The notes under the pieces are model-generated. The model did no database searches and was not told where the DNA came from. It saw nothing but the letters and a program-made list of their open reading frames with translations. Below are positions 30,551-38,823 of a stretch of DNA of 64,000 nucleotides, in pieces. A program made the position numbers and the translations under genes. The stretch's first letter is position 1. Each line of letters starts with the position of its first letter. Origin of the DNA: Bacteroidales bacterium (GTDB taxonomy: Bacteria; Bacteroidota; Bacteroidia; Bacteroidales; UBA932); the NCBI GenBank assembly GCA_017465225.1, contig JAFTWQ010000006.1, positions 1 through 64,000 of the forward strand, in the 5' to 3' direction.

Positions 30551-31660
30551 GAAATAGTCATAGATTCTATATACTCCTTCCTCGCAGGTAACGATATCAT
30601 TCTTCATCAATGGCTTCAACGCAGCCTGTACCGAGCTCGCAGAAACCAGTCGATGCCTCTTAACAAATTCTGATGAGGTGATTCCTTCCACGTTCTTGTC
30701 TTTGGCGATAGCATATAGCAGCTGTTTCTGTTTCGGAGCCAGACCGAACAGGATTGCCTGGAACCTGTCCTCCTGTGCCATAATGATGTTTTCCCAAGCA
30801 AAATCGATGTACTCCGGCGTGCAGATCATACCCTCGCGTGTGAGTGCGAACAGTTCATTCATCATCATCTGCATATACCACGTACATCCGTCAAACATTC
30901 TGTATATCAGTTCTGCAACAGTCTTGTCCAGGAATTTACCTTTTTCAGCAAACATCCGTCCGGCAAATTCAGTGTAAATGTCCATCGGAATCGGCTTCAG
31001 ACTCTGGCTTATCACGCTCTGGAAAAAAGGTTTGGCAGGGGAGTAGAAGATATCTGTCATTATATGTCTCTTGCTTCCGCAGAAAATGAATGAAGTCCTT
31101 GAACATTCCTGGACAAGGGAACGTATGAAAGCCTCGGTAGTGCTCTGGGGATATTCCCTTATCTGCTGGAATTCGTCAATCGCCAGGACGCATGGCTTTT
31201 CGGAAGCTTCCATGTACTCGAACAATTCCCTGATCGTCTTGTCGGGATGCTCGATGTCTCCTACGCCGATGTTGAAGGATGGCTCTCCGGTAACGGCATC
31301 GATGGTGAATCCTACCGTAAGGGACCTGATGAATGAAAAGAACTTCTCGTGCCATTTCTTCTGTGGCCTGACAGCCTTTACAATGGCCTCTGACAGCGCC
31401 TTTACGAATTCGTGCAGATCTTTGGTCGAGTATATGTCCACATATATGGGCGTATATTTTTCCTTGATGGTTTCCTGCGCGAATGTATGATGGATAAGGC
31501 CGCTTTTACCCAGACGGCGTGGCGAGATCAAAGCGACATTCCTGCCGTTTACGATGTGCTTTATAAGCGTCTCTGTGTCCTTTTCGCGGTCGCAGAAATA
31601 ATGTTTGTCAACGTACCTTCCTATGAAGAAAGGGTTGAATATCTCGTCTCGAAGGATCAT
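30521..31660 (-). CDS. AAA/STAND-like ATPase with C-terminal winged helix
   Basis: A 379-residue protein of the archaeal-ATPase-like group common in Bacteroidota. It has an N-terminal IGRYVDKHYFCDRE, Walker A SPRRLGKSG (~44-52), Walker B CVLAIDEFQQI (~160-170) and a sensor-like FIFCGSKRHIM. The C-terminus is helical with a winged-helix-like block (LLYAIAKDKNVEGITSSEFVKRHRL to GVYRIYDYFFADYL). Its cellular role is unknown; relatives sit as single genes in many genomes. ATG 31660 is used because the -7 element at 31677-31684 places transcription just upstream. A longer frame to 31759 would start before the promoter. Confidence 0.8.
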   Translation of the reverse strand: MILRDEIFNPFFIGRYVDKHYFCDREKDTETLIKHIVNGRNVALISPRRLGKSGLIHHTFAQETIKEKYTPIYVDIYSTKDLHEFVKALSEAIVKAVRPQKKWHEKFFSFIRSLTVGFTIDAVTGEPSFNIGVGDIEHPDKTIRELFEYMEASEKPCVLAIDEFQQIREYPQSTTEAFIRSLVQECSRTSFIFCGSKRHIMTDIFYSPAKPFFQSVISQSLKPIPMDIYTEFAGRMFAEKGKFLDKTVAELIYRMFDGCTWYMQMMMNELFALTREGMICTPEYIDFAWENIIMAQEDRFQAILFGLAPKQKQLLYAIAKDKNVEGITSSEFVKRHRLVSASSVQAALKPLMKNDIVTCEEGVYRIYDYFFADYLAKLC

Positions 31661-31676
31661 AGCATCATTTTTATCG

Positions 31677-31684
31677 CAAATATA
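31677..31684 (-). promoter_or_regulatory. -7 promoter element of the AAA ATPase gene
   Basis: Minus-strand TATATTTG (31677-31684) is a perfect TAnnTTTG in an AT-rich intergenic stretch. The leader to ATG 31660 would be about 12 bases. No clear -33 TTTG at 19-21 bases is seen. Confidence 0.5.
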
Positions 31685-31718
31685 ATTATTATATTCATAA
31701 TAAAATGGTCCTGATGCC

Positions 31719-32225
31719 TTATTCATACCATTTTTTGTAATGGAGATAATGTTCTGCATTGGCGTGGGCCTTGGCCTGAATGGCCTCCGAGCCGTCCTTG
31801 ATCTTTCTGGCAGGGATCCCGGCCCATATTCCCGGCTCCAGCTTCTGATTTGCAGGGACCACTGCTCCGGCAGCGATGATCGTACCGTCCGGAACGATGG
31901 TGTTGTCCATGACTATGGCCCCCATTCCCACGATCACGTCATTGCCTATGATGCAGCCGTGCACGTTGGCCCCGTGGCCGATGGATACGTCATTCCCGAT
32001 GATGCACTCCGACTGCTTGTATGTGGCGTGCAGGACCGCATTATCCTGAATATTCACGCGGTCGCCGATGCGGATAGCCCCGACATCTCCACGCAAGACC
32101 GCCCCGTACCATATGCTGCAGTCGTCTCCGATTCCCACTGTCCCTATGATTGTCGCCGTCTCCGCCAGAAACGCACGTTCTCCTATGACGGGCTTGTCGC
32201 CCTTGAGTTCCTTGATTATTGCCAT
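31719..32225 (-). CDS. Gamma-carbonic anhydrase family hexapeptide protein
   Basis: A 168-residue left-handed beta-helix trimer protein. Hexapeptide repeats run through the middle (IIGTVGIGDDCSIWYGAVLRGD, ILIGNDV-type turns). Metal-ligand-like histidines are in AVLHAT and SIGHGANVHG. Members hydrate CO2 or are acyltransferase-like proteins of unclear activity, so catalysis is not proven here. It follows the PIN toxin gene by 11 bases and is likely on the same transcript. Its downstream neighbour has its own promoter. Confidence 0.9.
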   Translation of the reverse strand: MAIIKELKGDKPVIGERAFLAETATIIGTVGIGDDCSIWYGAVLRGDVGAIRIGDRVNIQDNAVLHATYKQSECIIGNDVSIGHGANVHGCIIGNDVIVGMGAIVMDNTIVPDGTIIAAGAVVPANQKLEPGIWAGIPARKIKDGSEAIQAKAHANAEHYLHYKKWYE

Positions 32226-32236
32226 TTTACGATTAT

Positions 32237-32704
32237 TTAATATCCATACTGAGCGACAGGCTCGTTTAAAATTCTGCCAGGGCCAGCTTTCATCTCATCA
32301 ATGATGGTCAGCATTTCCGCAGGGGTGACGATGAAGGGTTTCTTCGGGAAATGCCTGATGTTGCCTGTTACCAGGAATGAATCCTCCTTGCTTAATGCGA
32401 CTTCATAAAATACAATGTCATCCTTGTCTATGAAGATCTCATCGGAGATGGCTGTACGGCCTAATGAGATCCCATAATCCAAGAAAATACTTATAATCCA
32501 GTCGATATCGGTTTTCCTGAATGGAAACTTGTCCCTCTTCAAAACCTCTTCGTATTCGTTCAGTATGTCTTCGTTATATAGCGGAGTAATGGCTCCGTCA
32601 ATTATTTTTCTGATGATGATTGACGGATTTGAATTACCAGAGATTGAGAATAGGGCTGAAACCAGAACGTTGGTGTCTATGACAGCATAAATCTTAGCGT
32701 CCAT
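32237..32704 (-). CDS. PIN-domain toxin (putative toxin-antitoxin ribonuclease)
   Basis: A 155-residue PIN-fold nuclease-like protein. The first acidic site is in AVIDTNVLVSALF. Later acidic residues occur at LNEYEEVLKR, FIDKDDIVFYEVAL and SFLVTGNIRHFP, the usual PIN pattern of the PF13470/COG1569 type. Such toxins are metal-dependent RNases, but the target is unknown. ATG 32704 overlaps the 3' end of the antitoxin gene by 11 bases; a GTG at 32716 is a possible earlier start. Tight coupling to a RelB-like gene supports a TA pair. Confidence 0.85.
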   Translation of the reverse strand: MDAKIYAVIDTNVLVSALFSISGNSNPSIIIRKIIDGAITPLYNEDILNEYEEVLKRDKFPFRKTDIDWIISIFLDYGISLGRTAISDEIFIDKDDIVFYEVALSKEDSFLVTGNIRHFPKKPFIVTPAEMLTIIDEMKAGPGRILNEPVAQYGY

Positions 32705-32987
32705 TTCGTACTTCACGGATTATTGAGTTGATTTCACCCAGTGACATGCCTTGTAATCCGCTTCTGGCAGCATCTTCTCTCATTCTTTCGAATGCCTCCA
32801 TTGCTCTCTTTCTTCTCTCGTCTTCGGACAAAGACTTGATCTCAAACGGAATCCTCCGCTCTCTCACCATCGTCTTCATAAAGATAGTGAGGGCAGCTGT
32901 GTTGCTGAGGCCGAACTCATCGCAAAGCTTGTCGAAGTCCTTCTTTAAAGAGTCATCGACTCTGAATGTCATTGTTGTCTGTGCCAT
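32694..32987 (-). CDS. RelB/DinJ-family antitoxin
   Basis: A 97-residue ribbon-helix-helix protein. MTFRVDDSLKKDFDKLCDEFGLSNTAAL is the RelB/DinJ DNA-binding N-terminus, and the C-terminal part is charged and probably disordered until it binds the toxin. It would neutralise the PIN protein encoded next and repress its own promoter. ATG 32987 is chosen because the predicted transcription start is near 33003. An upstream frame extension to 33038 crosses the promoter. Confidence 0.88.
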   Translation of the reverse strand: MAQTTMTFRVDDSLKKDFDKLCDEFGLSNTAALTIFMKTMVRERRIPFEIKSLSEDERRKRAMEAFERMREDAARSGLQGMSLGEINSIIREVRNGR

Positions 32988-33007
32988 AATCCTCTTACTT
33001 TGTATTG

Positions 33008-33039
33008 CAAATATATGTACAATGTAACTATAATGCAAA
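33008..33039 (-). promoter_or_regulatory. Promoter of the RelB/PIN operon
   Basis: Minus strand: -33 TTTG (33036-33039), 20 bases, then a perfect -7 TATATTTG (33008-33015). The two boxes are embedded in repeated TGCAAATAT sequences (33007-33014 region and 33035-33042 region), which may double as operator half-sites for autoregulation. Confidence 0.75.
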
Positions 33040-33092
33040 TATTATTCTAGTAAATTGTGTGTTACAGATTTTCGTATTGAGGTCTTGACATA

Positions 33093-33191
33093 AAAATACC
33101 AAGGCTGTACAGTAAGGTGGCATTGGCTCCCGAAAAGGGAAGGGGCCCACGTCAGTGGGAAGGACCACCGGCTGTACAGCCTTGGTATTTT
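33093..33191. repeat. Branched palindromic element C (lysS terminator)
   Basis: Arms AAAATACCAAGGCTGTACAG (33093-33112) and 33172-33191 are a perfect 20-bp inverted repeat. Inside, GGTGG (33116-33120) pairs with CCACC (33165-33169). Within that, TCCC/GGGA (33128-33140) and CCCAC/GTGGG (33146-33159, loop GTCA) form two hairpins. On the minus strand it is 15 bases past the lysS stop and ends in TTTTTA, so it can terminate lysS. The core matches element A in layout (TA-GGTGxCAT ... CACCGG) and element B in the AGGGGCCCAC connector. Confidence 0.8.
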
Positions 33192-33206
33192 GTATGAGAA
33201 AATCTC

Positions 33207-34721
33207 TTACAGACTCTTCGGTCTCATCTGCGGGAAGAAGAGCACATCCTGGATGGTAGGGGAGTTGGTCATGAACATTGTCAGACGGTCGATTCCCATA
33301 CCGAGTCCTGATGTAGGAGGCATACCGTACTCGAGTGCGCGTACGAAGTCCATGTCGATGAACATAGCCTCGTCGTCTCCCTTGTCCTTCAGCTTGAGCT
33401 GATCCTGGAAACGCTCGTACTGGTCGATAGGGTCGTTCAGCTCGCTGTATGCGTTCGCAAGCTCCTTGCCGCATACGAAGAGCTCGAAGCGCTCTGTGAG
33501 CTCAGGATTTGTGCGGTGACGCTTTGTGAGCGGCGACATCTCCACAGGATAATCAGTAATGAATGTAGGCTGCACGAGGTGCTTCTCGCAGTACTCTCCG
33601 AAGATTGCGTCGATGAGCTTGCCCTTTCCGAATGAAGGGTCGGTCTCCACATGGAGCTTCTTGCAGGTCTCGCGAAGCTCGTCCTCTGACATGCCTGCCA
33701 CGTCAACTCCTGCATATTCCTTGATGGCCTCGAGGATAGGGAGGCGGCGGAAAGGCGGCTTGAAGTCAACCTGGTTCTCTCCGATTGTCACCTCTGTCTT
33801 GCCGTGGAGCTTGAGAGCGATCTTCTCGAGGAGCTTCTCTACGAACTCCATCATCCAGATATAGTCCTTGTAAGCCACATAGATCTCCATGCAGGTGAAC
33901 TCAGGGTTGTGGGTCTTGTCCATACCCTCGTTGCGGAAGTCCTTTGCGAACTCATATACTCCGTGGTATCCGCCGACGATGAGTCTCTTGAGGTAGAGCT
34001 CGTTTGCGATACGGAGGTAGAGAGGAATGTCGAGAGCGTTGTGGTGAGTAATGAACGGACGTGCTGTCGCGCCGCCAGGGATGCTCTGGAGGATAGGTGT
34101 CTCCACCTCAAGGCATCCTGCCTCGTTGAAATACTCACGCATTGTAGCCACGATCTGGCTTCTCTTGATGAATGTATCGCGTACCTGTGGGTTTACGATA
34201 AGGTCCACATATCTCTGTCTGTACTTGAGCTCAGGATCCGAGAATGCATCGAACACCTCGCCGTCCTTCTCCTTCACGATCGGAAGGACACGGAGAGACT
34301 TGCTGAGGAGAGTCAGTTCCTTTGCGTGGATAGAAAGCTGTCCTGTCTTGGTGATGAATGCGAATCCCTTGATTCCTACGATGTCACCTATGTCGAGGAG
34401 CTTCTTCCATACTGTGTTGTACATTGTCTTGTCTTCGCCAGGGCAGATCTCGTCACGGTTTACATAGATCTGGATACGGCCGGTCTCATCCTGCAGCTCG
34501 CCGAATGATGCCGCGCCCATGATGCGCCTTGACATGATACGGCCTGCGATGACCACGTCCTGGAAATTGCCTTTCTCCTCGTCGTACTCAGCCTTCACCT
34601 GCGCAGCAGAAGTGTTGATTGGGTAGAGTGGTGCCGGATAAGGCTCGATTCCGAGTTCTCTGAGCTTTGCGAGCGATTCTCTTCTGAACAGCTCCTGCTC
34701 GTTGAGGTCCATAATGCTCAT
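33207..34721 (-). CDS. lysS: Lysyl-tRNA synthetase, class II
   Basis: Charges tRNA-Lys. Residues ~55-165 form the OB-fold anticodon-binding domain ([18 protein letters not shown]). The class II core has motif 1 near [12 protein letters not shown], motif 2 in [24 protein letters not shown] and motif 3 in [12 protein letters not shown]. The 504 residues are full length for the bacterial type. Start ATG 34721 is 60-70 bases downstream of a -7 element at 34788. A later ATG (34712) is also possible. It is divergent from recJ. Confidence 0.97.
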   Translation of the reverse strand: MSIMDLNEQELFRRESLAKLRELGIEPYPAPLYPINTSAAQVKAEYDEEKGNFQDVVIAGRIMSRRIMGAASFGELQDETGRIQIYVNRDEICPGEDKTMYNTVWKKLLDIGDIVGIKGFAFITKTGQLSIHAKELTLLSKSLRVLPIVKEKDGEVFDAFSDPELKYRQRYVDLIVNPQVRDTFIKRSQIVATMREYFNEAGCLEVETPILQSIPGGATARPFITHHNALDIPLYLRIANELYLKRLIVGGYHGVYEFAKDFRNEGMDKTHNPEFTCMEIYVAYKDYIWMMEFVEKLLEKIALKLHGKTEVTIGENQVDFKPPFRRLPILEAIKEYAGVDVAGMSEDELRETCKKLHVETDPSFGKGKLIDAIFGEYCEKHLVQPTFITDYPVEMSPLTKRHRTNPELTERFELFVCGKELANAYSELNDPIDQYERFQDQLKLKDKGDDEAMFIDMDFVRALEYGMPPTSGLGMGIDRLTMFMTNSPTIQDVLFFPQMRPKSL

Positions 34722-34787
34722 AGTCGTTAAATCTTTATATTTTGTTTATCTGTTTCAGTTTAAGCCACAAATAGGCAAATTAAAGCA

Positions 34788-34795
34788 CAAAAATA
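34788..34795 (-). promoter_or_regulatory. -7 promoter element of lysS
   Basis: Minus-strand TATTTTTG (34788-34795) is a perfect TAnnTTTG. A TTTTG lies 24 bases upstream, so spacing is long. It would give a ~60-base leader. Confidence 0.45.
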
Positions 34796-34828
34796 GCATA
34801 AATAATTCTGAATTTGAAACAAAATCCA

Positions 34829-34836
34829 TATCTTTG
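34829..34836 (+). promoter_or_regulatory. -7 promoter element of recJ
   Basis: TATCTTTG (34829-34836) is a perfect TAnnTTTG that ends only six bases before the recJ ATG (34843). Transcription would start at or next to the start codon, implying a leaderless or nearly leaderless mRNA. Confidence 0.5.
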
Positions 34837-34842
34837 TATGCT

Positions 34843-36579
34843 ATGGTAGTGGAAAAGAAGTGGATATTGAAGGAAAACGCTGAACCTGAGACAGTCAGGC
34901 AGCTTTCTTCTGAACTTGGAGTCGACCCTGTTCTGGCGGAGCTCCTGGTCCAGAGGGGAGTCCGTACGTTCCATCAGGCACGTTCGTTCTTCCGTCCGAG
35001 TCTGGACGATCTCCACGATCCTTTCCTCATGACCGATATGGACAAGGCTGTCGAGCGTGTCCATCAGGCTGTGGCCAGCAGGGAGAAGATCCTTGTCTAT
35101 GGTGACTACGATGTTGACGGAACCACTGCGGTCTCTCTTGTCTATTCATTCCTCCGACGCCTTACTCCGGCAATCGATTTCTATATCCCTGAGCGATATG
35201 ACGAGGGATATGGCGTGTCGTACAAGGGCATCGACTGGGCTGCGGAGAACGGCTTCGGCCTCATAATCACTCTCGACTGTGGCATCAAGGCTAACGAGAA
35301 GGTCGAATATGCCCGTGAGAAAGGCATCGACATGATCATATGCGACCATCACCTTCCTGAAAACGAACTTCCGAAGGCGGTGGCGGTGCTTGATCCTAAA
35401 AGGGAGGACTGCTTCTATCCGTTCGACGACCTTTCAGGCTGTGGAGTGGGCTTCAAGCTCGTTCAGGCGTATTCACAGAGATATGACATCCCGTTCGAGA
35501 CCCTTATACCGCTTCTCGACCTTCTGGTTGTCAGCATCGCTTCTGACCTGGTGTCAGTTACAGATGAAAACCGTATTCTTGCCCATTTCGGACTGAAGCA
35601 GCTGAACGGAAATCCTCGTGAGGGACTTCTCGCGATGATCCAGCTTTCAGGCCTTGAACCGACCCACATCTCGATCGATGACATCGTCTTCAAGATCGGA
35701 CCGCGTATCAATGCGGCCGGCAGAATGGAGTCCGGACGTATTGCCGTAGAGCTTCTTACCGCCTCGAATGTAGAGGAGGCGATCCGTATCGGTACGGAGA
35801 TCAACGAGCATAACAACGAAAGAAAGAACATCGACCGCCGCATCACGCAGGAGGCTCTTGAAATGGTCCATACCGGTAACTGTCTCTCCAGCGGAAATGC
35901 GACAATCGTATATAATCCTCAGTGGCACAAGGGAGTCGTGGGCATCGTGGCCTCGCGTCTTGTGGAGGCATTCTATAAGCCTACAATCGTGTTCACCCAG
36001 TCGCAGGGCGGCCTTGTGACAGGCTCAGCGCGAAGTGTGCATGGCTTCGACCTTTATGATGCAATCGAGAGCTGTTCAGACCTTCTGGAGAACTTCGGAG
36101 GTCATCTTTATGCTGCAGGACTCACCCTCAAGGAAGAGAATCTCCCTGCGTTCTGCGAAAGGATAGAAAAGTCCATCTCCGGTACGATCATTCCTGAGAT
36201 GCAGACTCCTGTGGTGGATGTGGATGCAAGGCTCAATTTCTCGCAGATCACTCCTAAATTCCTCCGTATCCTCAAGCAGTTCCAGCCTTTCGGCCCGGGC
36301 AATTCGGCTCCGGTGTTCCTGACAGAGAATGTTTATGACAACGGAATGGGAAGAAAGGTAGGCGCAGAGGGAGGCCATCTCAAGCTCGAGCTTATCCAGG
36401 AGTCACATCCTTACCATCATATTTCGGCCATCGCATTCAATATGGCTGATTTCTTCGATCACATCAAGACCGGCAATTCCATCGATGTGTGCTACTCCAT
36501 CGTAGAGAACTATTACAGGGGAACTGCCAACACCCAGCTCCGCATCAAGGATATGCATGAGCGTGATGAAATGATCTGA
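34843..36579 (+). CDS. recJ: Single-stranded-DNA 5'-3' exonuclease RecJ
   Basis: A DHH-family exonuclease for mismatch repair, base excision and recombination. The metal motifs are ILVYGDYDVDGTTA (motif I), LIITLDCG (II), MIICDHHLPENE (the DHH motif III) and LDLLVVSIASDLV (IV). The DHHA1 domain contains HKGVVGIVASRL and SARSVHGFDLYDAI with GGHLYAAG. The C-terminal OB-like part reads LKQFQPFGPGNSAPVF. The 578 residues match the family. ATG 34843 was chosen over an earlier in-frame ATG because the promoter lies between them and similarity begins here. Confidence 0.95.
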   Translation: MVVEKKWILKENAEPETVRQLSSELGVDPVLAELLVQRGVRTFHQARSFFRPSLDDLHDPFLMTDMDKAVERVHQAVASREKILVYGDYDVDGTTAVSLVYSFLRRLTPAIDFYIPERYDEGYGVSYKGIDWAAENGFGLIITLDCGIKANEKVEYAREKGIDMIICDHHLPENELPKAVAVLDPKREDCFYPFDDLSGCGVGFKLVQAYSQRYDIPFETLIPLLDLLVVSIASDLVSVTDENRILAHFGLKQLNGNPREGLLAMIQLSGLEPTHISIDDIVFKIGPRINAAGRMESGRIAVELLTASNVEEAIRIGTEINEHNNERKNIDRRITQEALEMVHTGNCLSSGNATIVYNPQWHKGVVGIVASRLVEAFYKPTIVFTQSQGGLVTGSARSVHGFDLYDAIESCSDLLENFGGHLYAAGLTLKEENLPAFCERIEKSISGTIIPEMQTPVVDVDARLNFSQITPKFLRILKQFQPFGPGNSAPVFLTENVYDNGMGRKVGAEGGHLKLELIQESHPYHHISAIAFNMADFFDHIKTGNSIDVCYSIVENYYRGTANTQLRIKDMHERDEMI

Positions 36580-36610
36580 TTTCCATTGTATTACAATTGA
36601 TATTTTTGCC

Positions 36611-36618
36611 TATATTTG
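36611..36618 (+). promoter_or_regulatory. -7 promoter element of the Pif1-like helicase gene
   Basis: TATATTTG (36611-36618) is a perfect TAnnTTTG with an ATTG 22 bases upstream. Downstream, AGGAGG (36629-36634) lies 8 bases before ATG 36643. This is a strong SD, uncommon among genes of this window. Confidence 0.5.
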
Positions 36619-36642
36619 CTGAAAATATAGGAGGATAGCGAG

Positions 36643-38823
36643 ATGGAGGGAAATAACGCACTGAATACGGCATGGGAATTTGTGGAGAAGACAGGAAAGA
36701 GCGTCTTTCTGACCGGAAAGGCCGGAACGGGAAAGACCACATTCCTGCGGAAGGTTGTAGAGGAGTCGAGGAAAAGGGTAGTCGTTGTCGCTCCGACGGG
36801 CATCGCCGCCATAAATGCAGGAGGCGTCACGATCCATTCATTCTTCCAGCTTCCGCTGCATCCTTTCATCCCCGGAGCTAAGATCGAGTCCAAATTTGCA
36901 TTCAGCAAGGAAAAGAGAAGCATAATAAAGACCATGGACCTGCTCATCATTGATGAGATAAGTATGGTGCGCAGTGACCTCCTTGATGCGGTGGATTCCG
37001 TGCTCAGACGTTTCCGCAACCGTTTCAAGCCCTTCGGCGGCGTACAGCTTCTGATGATCGGCGATCTTCAGCAGCTGACTCCGGTAATAACCGATGAGGA
37101 GATCCAGCTCCTAGCCCCATATTATTCAAACCCGTACTTTTTCGGCAGCCGCGCCTTGAGTCAGGTCGATTATGTGACCATAGAGCTGAAGGAAGTGTAC
37201 CGCCAGCAGGATGATGCATTCATTTCCATCTTGAATTCCGTGCGCTGCGGCAGACCTTCGCCAGATGTGATCCGTGCATTGAACCAGCGGTATGACCCCA
37301 ATTTCATCCCGTCATCGGATGAGGGCTATATCCGTCTTACGACCCACAACAACATAGCAAACAGCTACAACGAGCAGCAGCTCGACATGATCGATGAGCC
37401 GATCCATTGCTTTGATGCTGTGATTGACGGCAACTTCCCGGAATATTCTTACCCTACCGAAGCACGGCTTGAACTCAAGGTCGGGGCACAGGTCATGTTC
37501 GTGAAGAATGATCCTTCGGCGGAACGTCGTTATTTCAATGGAAAGATCGGCGTCGTGACGGATTTCTATGAAGAATACATCCTTGTGCAATGTCCGGGAG
37601 ATGATGAGAAGATAGCCGTTGAGCCTCTTGAATGGGAGAACTGCAGGTATGTCATCAATGAGCAGACGCAGGAGATGGAGACCGAAGTGGTGGGTATCTT
37701 CAAGCAGTATCCATTGAGGCTTGCATGGGCCATCACTATCCATAAAAGCCAGGGCCTTACATTCGACAAGGCCATAATTGATGCCGCCTCTTCCTTTGCA
37801 TCAGGGCAGGTTTATGTGGCCTTGAGCCGCTGCCGCACTCTTGAGGGAATGGTGCTGGCGACTCCATTGCGTCAGGATGCCGTGATTACGGATCATAGGG
37901 TGGATGACTACATTGACGGGCAGGAGGAAGCTGCGCAGCGTAGTGTAGCCCGGCTTGAGTCCATAAAGGAGGAATATTATAAGGAACTTCTTGGGGAACT
38001 GTTTGATTTCAAGGGACTTGCCTCTCTTCAGAAAAGAATGCTGGGAATCTGCATGGAGTTCCCTTCAGGCACGGTCGTAGGCCTCGCACAGAAACATAAC
38101 GATATTCTGAATTCGTTGAATGAGACTGTCGTGCCGGTAGGCGCGAAATGGCAGAGGCTGATAATGCAGAAGCCATATCAGGAGGTCTCTTCGCAGGAGT
38201 TCAGCGCGAGGGTGAAGAACGGATGTGCGTATTTCCTTTCGGAGCTTGACGGCATGTATGGTGATTTCCTTGACAAGACCAGGGACATCAAGGCCGAGAA
38301 CAAGGAACTGGTGAAGCGCTATGGAAATGTCTGGAATGATCTGGATATGGAGCTTTCAGGCATCAGGATACTCCTGAAGGCCATGTCGGCTGTGCCGTTC
38401 TCTACTGAAGCCTATCTCAGGGAGCGTCAGATTGCGGTGTTCGAGGCATCGGGATTCGTACCAAAAGAACTGAAGACTCCGAAATCCTCAAAGAAGCCGG
38501 CATCCAAGCCACAGAAGGAAAAGAAGGAAGACACGAAGGTGACTACCTTCAAGCTTTACAAGCAGGGTCTTTCAGTAAAGGAGATTTCCAAGGAACGTGA
38601 TCTCAATCAGCAGACTATTGTCCGCCATCTTGCCCATTATGTTGCGAAAGGAATGATTTCAGTGGAAGATCTTGTTCCATCCTCTAAAGTAGATTCCATC
38701 CAGGAAATCATTTCCGGCCTCGGCTCAGTAAAAAGCCTTTCAGCCATCAAGGAAGCCTGCCCTTCCGACATCACCTATCAGGACATCACCCTCGTCATCG
38801 CCGCCATGGAATCCCAAGCCTGA
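36643..38823 (+). CDS. Pif1/RecD-like superfamily 1B helicase with C-terminal helix-turn-helix
   Basis: A 726-residue DNA helicase. Motif I is TGKAGTGKTTFL (~24-35), Ia APTGIAAINAGG, II LLIIDEISMV and III LLMIGDLQQLTPV. The C-terminal motifs include RLAWAITIHKSQGLTF and GQVYVALSRCRTLEGM. After ~500 the protein has a helical region and a Lys-rich linker (KTPKSSKKPASKPQKEKKE). It ends with an HTH_40-like domain (YKQGLSVKEISKERDLNQQTIVRHLAHY) of the kind seen at RecQ C-termini. The combination is widespread in Bacteroidota, and its role in replication-fork or G-quadruplex processing is inferred from Pif1. Its last 29 bases overlap the antisense 3' end of aroK. Confidence 0.9.
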   Translation: MEGNNALNTAWEFVEKTGKSVFLTGKAGTGKTTFLRKVVEESRKRVVVVAPTGIAAINAGGVTIHSFFQLPLHPFIPGAKIESKFAFSKEKRSIIKTMDLLIIDEISMVRSDLLDAVDSVLRRFRNRFKPFGGVQLLMIGDLQQLTPVITDEEIQLLAPYYSNPYFFGSRALSQVDYVTIELKEVYRQQDDAFISILNSVRCGRPSPDVIRALNQRYDPNFIPSSDEGYIRLTTHNNIANSYNEQQLDMIDEPIHCFDAVIDGNFPEYSYPTEARLELKVGAQVMFVKNDPSAERRYFNGKIGVVTDFYEEYILVQCPGDDEKIAVEPLEWENCRYVINEQTQEMETEVVGIFKQYPLRLAWAITIHKSQGLTFDKAIIDAASSFASGQVYVALSRCRTLEGMVLATPLRQDAVITDHRVDDYIDGQEEAAQRSVARLESIKEEYYKELLGELFDFKGLASLQKRMLGICMEFPSGTVVGLAQKHNDILNSLNETVVPVGAKWQRLIMQKPYQEVSSQEFSARVKNGCAYFLSELDGMYGDFLDKTRDIKAENKELVKRYGNVWNDLDMELSGIRILLKAMSAVPFSTEAYLRERQIAVFEASGFVPKELKTPKSSKKPASKPQKEKKEDTKVTTFKLYKQGLSVKEISKERDLNQQTIVRHLAHYVAKGMISVEDLVPSSKVDSIQEIISGLGSVKSLSAIKEACPSDITYQDITLVIAAMESQA

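Noticed and set aside
33804-34508. A 234-codon open frame opposite lysS
   Set aside because: It lies entirely antisense to lysS, which has all class II motifs. Codon bias of lysS explains the open frame.
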